NCBI GenBank assembly: GCA_944329445.1
Contig: CALVIH010000008.1
Span: forward strand, 1-37,300
Source: an uncultured Bacilli bacterium
GTDB lineage: Bacteria; Bacillota_I; Bacilli_A; RF39; UBA660
Direction of reading: 5' to 3'
Length of the DNA: 37,300 nt
In this document: positions 31,464 to 37,300 of the stretch, piece by piece
How the letters are laid out: every line of letters begins with the position of its first letter
Numbering within the stretch: position 1 is the first letter of the stretch
The notes under the pieces: generated by a model
The model's input: only the letters and a program-made list of their open reading frames with translations
Databases searched by the model: none
What the model was told of the DNA's origin: nothing
Program-made: the position numbers and the translations under genes

Positions 31464-32102
31464 ATGACATTAGAAATAAATAATTGTTCTTATGAAGTAA
31501 TTATTGAAAAGAAAAATAATAAGAATTTATATATTAGGGTTACCGATGATTTAAAAATAAAGGTTACCTGCTCATTTTTCTATACTAAGAATGCAATCTT
31601 AAATGTTTTAAAACAAAATGAGCGTTCAATAATAAGAATGATTCAAAAGCAAAAACAAAGGGCTATTGTAAAAAAAGAAGAAGACCATATGTACCTGGGA
31701 CGAAAACTAAACGTTTCGTATGAAAACGTTAGAACACCTAAAATAACCGATGATAGAATAGTGGTTAGAGATGATACCATGCTTAATAACTGGTATAAAA
31801 AACAAGCGAAGGAAGTTTTTAGAAAGTACTTAGATGAAGCTTATTACGTATTTGATGAGGATATACCTTATCCAAAGATTAAAGTAAGGAGCATGAAAAC
31901 AAGGTGGGGAGTTTGTAACAAAAGGGATAATTCGGTTACACTTAATCTGGATTTAATAAAAAAAGATCATAAATACTTAAATTATGTTATCGTGCACGAG
32001 CTTTCTCATTTTGTTTATTTTAATCATAGTAAATCATTTTGGAATACGGTTGAAAAATATTGCCCTGAATACAAAAAGGTTAGGAAAGAATTAAAGGAGT
32101 AG
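31464..32102 (+). CDS. YgjP-type metal-dependent hydrolase (DUF45, SprT-like)
   Basis: 212 residues from ATG 31464 behind TTAGGTGG. The C-terminal half has the family block MKTRWGVCNKRDNSVTLNLD, followed by the zinc motif VHELSHFVYFNHSKSFW. HELSH supplies two histidines and the catalytic glutamate, and the later His in FNHS is the third ligand. The N-terminal half is the usual strand-rich region. These proteins resemble zincin metallopeptidases, but their substrates are unknown. The gene is followed 4 bases later by a TrmH-family methyltransferase, probably in one transcript. Confidence 0.9.
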   Translation: MTLEINNCSYEVIIEKKNNKNLYIRVTDDLKIKVTCSFFYTKNAILNVLKQNERSIIRMIQKQKQRAIVKKEEDHMYLGRKLNVSYENVRTPKITDDRIVVRDDTMLNNWYKKQAKEVFRKYLDEAYYVFDEDIPYPKIKVRSMKTRWGVCNKRDNSVTLNLDLIKKDHKYLNYVIVHELSHFVYFNHSKSFWNTVEKYCPEYKKVRKELKE

Positions 32103-32106
32103 TACC

Positions 32107-32835
32107 ATGATAGAGTCAAAAGAAAACAAAAAGATAAAATACATAAGGCACCTAAGAGAAAACAAGTTTATGAAGGAAGAAAAAAAGTTTGTTGTAGAAG
32201 GAGACCATTTAGTAAAAGAGGCTAAATTATCTGGTGTTTTATTAGAAACTTATAGTACTTATGAACGGGATTATGGTGTTTTAAATAACGTCGTTAGTAA
32301 AAACGTAATGGATTATATTAGCGCTTTACCATCATCTACCGATGTTATAGGTGTTTGTAAGTTTATTGATAATAAAGAAGAACTTGGAAAAAGAATAATA
32401 ATTTTAGATAACGTTCAGGATCCCGGAAACATTGGTACGATAATAAGAAGTGCCAAGGCTTTTAACGTTGATACCGTAGTATTAGGTAAAGGAACGGTTA
32501 AGAAATATAATGAAAAAGTTATTCGTTCTTCACAAGGTATGCTTTTTAAAGTAAACATAATTGAAGAAGATCTTAAGACTTTTATTCCTCGTTTAAAAGA
32601 CGATGGATACTTGGTTTATGGTACGGATGTTGTTGCTGGAAAAGACGTTAAAAACGTTAATCTGGAGGGTAAGGTCGCGCTTGTTTTAGGTAATGAGGGC
32701 AATGGTGTTTCACAGGATATAAAAGAGTTGGTAAATGATAATTTATACATAAAAATAAATGATGATTGTGAGAGTTTAAACGTTGCGGTAGCAGCGTCCA
32801 TTTTAATGTATGAAATGGCCAAAGGAGATGAATAA
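32107..32835 (+). CDS. TrmH/SpoU-family RNA 2'-O-methyltransferase
   Basis: 242 residues, ATG at 32107 with AAAGGAG upstream. The N-terminal substrate-binding region starts ESKENKKIKYIRHLRENKF and includes KFVVEGDHLVKEA. The C-terminal SPOUT knot has all three motifs: NVQDPGNIGTIIRSA, LVLGNEGNGVS and ESLNVAVAASIL. This is the general pattern of RlmB/YsgA-type rRNA or tRNA ribose methylases; the target nucleotide cannot be told. It ends within the start region of rimM, so it is co-translated with RNA-processing genes. Confidence 0.93.
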   Translation: MIESKENKKIKYIRHLRENKFMKEEKKFVVEGDHLVKEAKLSGVLLETYSTYERDYGVLNNVVSKNVMDYISALPSSTDVIGVCKFIDNKEELGKRIIILDNVQDPGNIGTIIRSAKAFNVDTVVLGKGTVKKYNEKVIRSSQGMLFKVNIIEEDLKTFIPRLKDDGYLVYGTDVVAGKDVKNVNLEGKVALVLGNEGNGVSQDIKELVNDNLYIKINDDCESLNVAVAASILMYEMAKGDE

Positions 32836-32836
32836 A

Positions 32837-33322
32837 ATGGAGTATCTATACATTGGTAAACTAGTTAATACCCATGGTATAAAAGGGGAAGTTAGAATAA
32901 TTTCAAACTTTAGGCATAAAGATAAAGTGTTTGTTAAAGGTTTTTTCTTTTACGTTGGAAAAGATCGGGTTAAGTATGAAGTAGAAAGTTATAGACGCCA
33001 CAAAAATTTCGATATGGTTGTGTTTAAGGATAATCACGACATAAATTTAATAGAACACTTAAAAGGATCTTTGGTATACATAAATAAGGAAGATTTAAAA
33101 TTAGATGAAAATACTTTTTTATCGGTTGATTTAATTGGATATGATGTTATAATAAATGATAAAAAGGTTGGGGTTATAAAAGATGTAATGGATACCCCTG
33201 CTAATGAAGTTTTGGTTTTGGATAACAAAGGATTAATACCGTACGTAAGTGCTTTTATTAAGAAAATTGATACGGATAAAAAACAGGTTATAGTAAACGA
33301 TGTGAAGGGACTGTTATCATGA
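32837..33322 (+). CDS. rimM: 16S rRNA processing protein RimM
   Basis: 161 residues. The start is ATG 32837, nine bases after AAAGGAG; ATG 32828 lies directly against that site. [20 protein letters not shown] is the classic RimM start, and the C-terminal PRC-barrel has [20 protein letters not shown] followed by [12 protein letters not shown]. RimM binds S19 and assists maturation of the 30S head. It overlaps trmD by four bases (ATGA), the standard rimM-trmD coupling. Confidence 0.96.
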   Translation: MEYLYIGKLVNTHGIKGEVRIISNFRHKDKVFVKGFFFYVGKDRVKYEVESYRRHKNFDMVVFKDNHDINLIEHLKGSLVYINKEDLKLDENTFLSVDLIGYDVIINDKKVGVIKDVMDTPANEVLVLDNKGLIPYVSAFIKKIDTDKKQVIVNDVKGLLS

Positions 33323-34470
33323 AAATAGACATACTAACACTTTTTCCGGAAATGTTTGATGGGTTTAAAAGTGAATCAATTATTAAAAGGGCAATTGATT
33401 TGGGAAAAGTAACCATAAACACATGTAACTTCAGGGATTTTTCGGAAGATAAACATAAAAAAGTAGATGATACACCATATGGTGGTGGAGCTGGCATGGT
33501 ATTAAAGTGTCAACCTATTTTCGATGCGTTAAAAAGCGTAAAAAAAGAAAATAGTAAAGTTATCTTACTTTCACCGCAAGGCGTGCCATACAACCAGAAA
33601 ATGGCGTATGAGTTATCTAAGGAAGAACATTTAATCTTGGTGTGTGGTCATTATGAGGGTTTTGATGAAAGAATAAAAAGTGTTTGCGATGAGGAAATAT
33701 CCATCGGGGATTACGTATTAACTGGTGGTGAGTTACCAGCAATGGTAATAACGGATTCAGTTGTAAGATTAATTCCTGGAGTAATAGACGAAGAATCCCA
33801 CTTAAATGATTCGTTTAATAATAACTTATTAGATTATCCTACGTATACAAAACCTAGGGATTATAACGGAATGAAGGTTCCTGAAGTTCTTCTTTCTGGT
33901 GATCACGAAAAAATAAAAAAATGGAGAGAAGAAAAGCAGCTTGAGATAACAAAAGAAAAAAGACCTGACCTAATTAAACCACGTTTTGTATTAAAGAAAG
34001 AAGGTTTAAAAAAATCTGGTAGACGAATTAAAATTGATGATGTAAAGGATATAAAAGTAACCATAATAAAAGACAATAAAAACTTAAGTTACAAGGTAAC
34101 AAAGGAAGAAAAATTAGTTGCTATAACGATTTTTAATCCGAAAGAGTTAAAGGGATATAAATTAAAAGGTAAAAGTAAAGATGGTGGAATAACCAAGATA
34201 TTAATTGTTAAGAAAGCGTTTGCATTTAAGGTGGCGCTAAAAAACATCCGTAAGAAAATAGATGTTTTGGCAAATCGTCTTAACACTGCTTTATTTGAGA
34301 TTGACGAGGATAAAACAAGAAAGGTTTTAGCAGAAGCGGAGATGTTAAAACAAATGATAATAAACACGTATCAAGATTACATTGGAAAAGAACGTTTAGA
34401 TGGTATAATAAAAAACATCAACCAGTTGGTTTCTGAGTTTGTTAGAAGCAAAACGTTGCATAGTAATTAG
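33319..34470 (+). CDS. trmD: tRNA (guanine-N1)-methyltransferase TrmD with C-terminal extension
   Basis: 383 residues, ATG at 33319. Residues 1-220 are a normal Trm[35 protein letters not shown], the trefoil-knot segments [18 protein letters not shown] and [12 protein letters not shown], then [17 protein letters not shown] and the end region [17 protein letters not shown]. It makes m1G37 in tRNAs, preventing frameshifting. Most TrmD proteins stop near 240-250. Here about 155 further residues follow: a lysine-rich strand-forming part (about 225-300) and a helical part (about 305-380, with [20 protein letters not shown]). I do not recognise the extra domain. The frame is continuous with no stop. 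Confidence 0.93.
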   Translation: MKIDILTLFPEMFDGFKSESIIKRAIDLGKVTINTCNFRDFSEDKHKKVDDTPYGGGAGMVLKCQPIFDALKSVKKENSKVILLSPQGVPYNQKMAYELSKEEHLILVCGHYEGFDERIKSVCDEEISIGDYVLTGGELPAMVITDSVVRLIPGVIDEESHLNDSFNNNLLDYPTYTKPRDYNGMKVPEVLLSGDHEKIKKWREEKQLEITKEKRPDLIKPRFVLKKEGLKKSGRRIKIDDVKDIKVTIIKDNKNLSYKVTKEEKLVAITIFNPKELKGYKLKGKSKDGGITKILIVKKAFAFKVALKNIRKKIDVLANRLNTALFEIDEDKTRKVLAEAEMLKQMIINTYQDYIGKERLDGIIKNINQLVSEFVRSKTLHSN

Positions 34471-34506
34471 CTATCATTTGATGTGTATAATTAAGGAGGA
34501 TTAGTA

Positions 34507-35460
34507 ATGAATGAATACTTAAAAGAACTAAAAATTAATTACCTTATTAAAAAAGGAGAATATGGTAAGTTAACAACAGAAATATTAAACGGAAATCACT
34601 CTGATAGTAAGAAAACTGTCTTTTTAATAAGAATGTAAATACTAAAGAAACTAGCTAAAAATGAGTATGATCAGGCGGAGGTACTAAGGTTATTAGAATG
34701 TCTTCCAGATGATTCCGTAATAAAATTATTAGATGATTTATATGAAGATAACTCTTTTAATAATAGGTGGTTTGATGATATATTAACTAACTTTAAAGTT
34801 GTATCTTTACCGTTTGAAAAAAGAAAAAAATACATTAAAGCTTTCTTAAACAGCGTTGGCTATATGAGTGACATATTTTATTTGTATGAATCGGCCAATA
34901 CTGATGAAGAAAAAGAATACATAAGAGAAAACGTTCCACAAATACTTAAAGATGACCCAAATGTTTTAGATGATTTTGTTAGTTGTCAACTAAGTTATGA
35001 AATATACTTAATTCCAACTTCAGAACTTGAAGAAATGGCAATTAAAAACGAGGATTATTCATCTCTTTATTATTTAATACAATATAAAGATTCTAATAAA
35101 CGTAAAATATTAAACGAGTTAGGAAAACTAAAGGAAAAATCTTCGGAAGCTAAAAACTTGTTTTTAGACGCAATAAATGAATACGCTCCAGAAGTGTTAG
35201 AAAAAATTCCTTTTGGTTTATACGCAAGTGAAGTAAATAGTTTAAACATTAGCCATCGCGGTAAAATGGATATTATTGATGACGCTTTAGATGCGTTAGT
35301 AAAATTAGATTTAGCAAATAAAGAAGATGGTGATAATGATGATTTTAAAACCAAAAATCATTATAAGGATGAAAATGCAAGTTCTTTTGCTAGACCACCT
35401 GAAGCTTACACCAAAGCAAGGCCAATAAAAATGGGGCCTCGCGGTGCTGATCACTTTTAA
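34507..35460 (+). pseudogene. Unknown gene interrupted by one in-frame TAA
   Basis: ATG 34507, behind AAGGAGG, opens a frame that reads 43 residues (NEYLKELKINYLIKKGEYGK at the start) and meets TAA at 34636-34638. The same frame then runs open to TAA 35458-35460 with the same composition. It would make a protein of about 317 residues if the stop were a sense codon. No ATG, GTG or TTG occurs in frame between the stop and ATG 34864, so the downstream part alone would begin there without a ribosome site. The protein is helical, soluble and of unknown family, ending ARPIKMGPRGADHF. A recent nonsense mutation or a sequencing error is most likely. Confidence 0.7.
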
Positions 35461-35469
35461 AATTAAGTC

Positions 35470-35498
35470 TTGCACTATTTTTGATTATATGTTAAAAT
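35470..35498 (+). promoter_or_regulatory. Sigma-A promoter of rplS
   Basis: TTGCAC (35470-35475), a 17-base spacer and TAAAAT (35493-35498), with the extended -10 TG-T. Confidence 0.75.
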
Positions 35499-35503
35499 CT
35501 TAA

Positions 35504-35582
35504 TGTTTGAAAAAAGGCAATCCGCCGCAACTATTTATGCATGATTGCTGGTTATATATTTTAGGAAGGAGACTAAAGAAAA
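35504..35582 (+). promoter_or_regulatory. rplS leader, probable L19 leader RNA
   Basis: The 80-base leader holds a hairpin GCAATC (35517-35522) / GATTGC (35543-35548) with a 20-base loop, followed by an AT-rich stretch and the AGGAAGGAG site. A structured leader of this kind precedes rplS in many Firmicutes (the L19 leader motif). Position and a stem flanked by unpaired conserved-looking bases support it, but I could not compare it with the model. Confidence 0.5.
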
Positions 35583-35921
35583 ATGGATAAGATTGAAAAG
35601 ATTACAAACAAACAATTAAATCCTTCAGTTCCAGAATTTAGGGTAGGAGATACCGTAAGAGTTGGAGTTAGAATAATTGAGGGAAAAAAAGAAAGAGTTC
35701 AAGCGTTTGAAGGAGTTGTAATATCTCGTAAAGGAACTGGTGTTTCTGAGACGTTTACGGTTCGTAAAATGTCTTCTGGTATTGGTGTTGAAAGAATTTT
35801 TCCAATTCATTCTCCAAAGCTTGATTCTATTACCGTTGTAAGAAAAGGTAAAGCAAGACGTGCTAAGTTATATTACGCAAGAAATATAGTTGGCCAATGG
35901 AAATTAAAAGAAAGAAATTAA
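35583..35921 (+). CDS. rplS: 50S ribosomal protein L19
   Basis: 112 residues, ATG at 35583. [33 protein letters not shown] is the typical bL19 core, followed by [19 protein letters not shown] and RAKLYYAR. L19 lies at the 30S-50S interface. It follows trmD after one interrupted gene, reflecting the common rimM-trmD-rplS order, but has its own promoter, leader and terminator. Confidence 0.97.
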   Translation: MDKIEKITNKQLNPSVPEFRVGDTVRVGVRIIEGKKERVQAFEGVVISRKGTGVSETFTVRKMSSGIGVERIFPIHSPKLDSITVVRKGKARRAKLYYARNIVGQWKLKERN

Positions 35922-35946
35922 TAAGGCTATTTATGCCTTATTTTTT
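35920..35946 (+). terminator. Intrinsic terminator of rplS
   Basis: AATAAGGC / GCCTTATT stem with a 7-base loop and a T6 run. Confidence 0.88.
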
Positions 35947-35960
35947 GTTAGGTGGGACTT

Positions 35961-36485
35961 ATGAATAAAGAAAGAATAAAAAAGATTGTAAAAGACGTAT
36001 ATCCATACGTAATAGTTGTGGTTATGGTTATATTAATAAGAACGTTTGTAATTACTCCAGCAATCGTGGATGGGCCTTCAATGGAGCCCACACTTTATGA
36101 TAACAACGTAATATTATTAAATAAACTTAGTTATAAGTTAAATGGTATTGAACGGTTTGACGTGGTTGTTATTGATTGGAAGGGTGAAAAAATAATAAAG
36201 AGAGTAATTGGCCTTCCAGGAGAACACGTTGAGTATAAAGATGGTAGTTTATACATTGATGGTTTCGTTGTGGAGGAAAACTTTAAACATGAAGAAACCA
36301 GCAACTTTAAACTAGAAACAATAGGATATTTAACAATACCAGGTGATAAGTATTTCGTCGTTGGTGATAACAGACCAAATTCTACTGATTCAAGGCTTGG
36401 TGTTGGTCTTGTTAATAAAGAAGATATACTAGGTCATGCAAGTATTAGGATATTCCCTATAAACGAAATAAATAAGATTAAGTAG
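35961..36485 (+). CDS. lepB: Type I signal peptidase
   Basis: 174 residues. The start is ATG 35961 behind TTAGGTGGG; an in-frame GTG at 35952 is part of that site. One N-terminal membrane helix (YVIVVVMVILIRTFVITPAI) precedes the catalytic Ser in DGPSMEPTL and the catalytic Lys in KIIKRVIGLPGEHVEY. The later conserved box is FVVGDNRPNSTDSRLGVG. It removes signal peptides from exported proteins outside the membrane. The size and single helix are typical of Gram-positive Sip-type enzymes. Confidence 0.95.
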   Translation: MNKERIKKIVKDVYPYVIVVVMVILIRTFVITPAIVDGPSMEPTLYDNNVILLNKLSYKLNGIERFDVVVIDWKGEKIIKRVIGLPGEHVEYKDGSLYIDGFVVEENFKHEETSNFKLETIGYLTIPGDKYFVVGDNRPNSTDSRLGVGLVNKEDILGHASIRIFPINEINKIK

Positions 36486-36489
36486 TGAT

Positions 36490-36921
36490 TTGAAAAATAT
36501 AAAAACATAGATATTAAAAACTATAATATTTTGGTGGAAGAGTATAGAGGTTTACATAAAAAACATGAAAGAAGTTAATGAGCACGATGGGAAAATATTT
36601 CTATATAAACAGGATGAAAAAATAGTGGGGCTTATAGTAGGCTTAGTAAACAACGAAATAGAACAAACATATGACTTTAGTGCGCCAAAAAGAGGTAGAA
36701 TAACAGAATTAATTGTATTAAAAGATGTTCGATCAAATAAAATAGGTACAAAATTATTGAGTACCATGGAAAATTATTTATATAGTTTTGGTTGTAAAGA
36801 TATACTAATAGAGGCTTTTGCTTATAACGATAAAGCCGTTGAATTTTATAAAAGTCATGGTTATTATATTAGAATGTTTGATATGACCAAGAGTAATAAT
36901 TTAAGTAAATCGGAAGAATAA
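36490..36921 (+). pseudogene. GNAT-family acetyltransferase remnant
   Basis: The intact part, from ATG 36565 (118 residues, no ribosome site), is the C-terminal two thirds of a GNAT domain: DEKIVGLIVGLV, then GRITELIVLKDVRSNKIGTK (the acetyl-CoA loop, with S-N-K-I-G-T in place of R-G-x-G), and AVEFYKSHGYY. The missing N-terminal helices can be read upstream in other frames: TTG AAA AAT ATA (36490), then KYKNIDIKNYNILVEEYRGL in a second frame that stops at 36579. No single frame covers the domain, so at least two frameshifts or a deletion have broken it. A shortened, functional protein from 36565 is possible but unlikely. The substrate is unknown. Confidence 0.6.
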
Positions 36922-36963
36922 TTTCATAGACTAATTAAGAAATTGTAGCAAGGAAGTGATTCT

Positions 36964-37065
36964 ATGGCAAATGAAGAAAAAAGTTTCCAAAAAGGAAGTA
37001 TCAACTGGTTGATTACGATTTATTGCAACCCCAGAGTAATCATTATAAATAAAGTTTTTTCTTAA
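36964..37065 (+). CDS. Tiny ORF of unknown function
   Basis: 33 residues, ATG at 36964 with AAGGAAGTGAT seven to eight bases upstream. It begins ANEEKSFQKGSINWLITIYC and ends hydrophobic (RVIIINKVFS). It may be the truncated start of a longer lost gene, as it lies between a decayed GNAT gene and the start of another gene. I see nothing else between 36922 and 37226 apart from AT-rich sequence. Confidence 0.35.
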   Translation: MANEEKSFQKGSINWLITIYCNPRVIIINKVFS

Positions 37066-37226
37066 TATTTGATCTTACACGCTTTTGATAAAAATGTGCT
37101 AAAATTATTCAAAATAGATATAAATATAGCAAATTCAATGATATTTTGTGGTAGATTTAGAAAGGTGATTACGACGTTGAACCTCTCTACAAGATTTATA
37201 TTAAAATATAGAAAAGAGGCGAATAT

Positions 37227-37300
37227 ATGGCAAACAAAATAATTGAAGTTCAAAACATTAAAGTAAATATAGCAAATATAAATAATAACGATTATATTTG
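37227..37300 (+). CDS. Probable KilA-N-domain protein, 5' end only
   Basis: ATG 37227 behind AAAGAGGCG opens a frame running off the window. The 24 visible residues (ANKIIEVQNIKVNIANINNN, then DYI) resemble the start of KilA-N-domain proteins, which usually read x-I-x-V-Q-G-x-E-I followed by a short gap and DYISLTDIA. KilA-N proteins are DNA-binding proteins of phages and mobile elements. Too little is visible to be sure. Confidence 0.45.
   Translation, partial: MANKIIEVQNIKVNIANINNNDYI

Noticed and set aside
37121-37277. Fourteen-base direct repeat TAAATATAGCAAAT at 37121-37134 and 37264-37277.
   Set aside because: It is very AT-rich and the second copy is inside a coding start; chance is likely and no element is bounded by it.

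Overview
The window is AT-rich, low-GC Gram-positive (Firmicutes/Bacilli) chromosome. TGA is used as a stop (for example at 14361 and 33320), so this is the standard bacterial code and not the Mycoplasma code. A Gram-positive PolC, EzrA, a homodimeric-type glycyl-tRNA synthetase, SpoIIIAH, GerE, GerM and YqfC/YqfD suggest a spore-forming or formerly spore-forming uncultured Bacilli lineage near the Erysipelotrichia/Mollicutes branch. The lineage is inference; no rRNA gene is present to fix it.

Layout. 1-1202: 3' end of a YfhO-type membrane protein. 1294-3751: two adjacent helical/coiled-coil proteins of unknown function that look like distant paralogues. 3819-5629: sporulation block spoIIIAH, gerE, gerM (the gerE-gerM order is as in Bacillus). 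5680-5756: tRNA-Arg(TCT), then a small ORF broken at an A8 tract, then a lipid-kinase gene on the minus strand. 7154-9600: a bacteriocin-type cassette with a C39-peptidase ABC transporter followed by three very small peptide genes. 9724-17442: a conserved housekeeping run, rpsU, yqfC, yqfD, a VanZ-like gene, ybeY, two dgkA genes, era, yqzL, recO, then a T-box leader controlling an unknown gene and glyS. This follows the Bacillus rpsU-to-glyS order, with a VanZ gene where phoH and yqfF are expected. 17455-18846: an unknown membrane protein. 18885-19490: rpsD on the minus strand with a long leader. 19757-24319: a methyltransferase-like gene, ezrA, an unknown membrane-anchored protein and a degenerate NodB-fold protein. 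24457-29049: polC. 29168-31417: an unknown two-gene unit behind a near-consensus promoter whose -35 lies in a 20-bp palindrome. 31464-36485: YgjP-type metalloprotease, TrmH-family methyltransferase, rimM, an unusually long trmD, an ORF interrupted by one stop codon, rplS with a leader, lepB. 36490-37300: a decayed GNAT acetyltransferase, a tiny ORF and the first codons of a probable KilA-N gene, which looks like the edge of an accessory region.

How it works together. Most genes serve translation, cell envelope, division and replication, in short operons separated by clear intrinsic terminators and sigma-A promoters. The accessory element that stands out is the 7.1-9.6 kb cassette: the transporter's N-terminal peptidase would trim the shared leaders of two GxxxG-containing peptides during export. 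Two genes with single lesions (5848-6061 and 34507-35460) and the decayed GNAT gene suggest ongoing gene loss or sequence-level errors.
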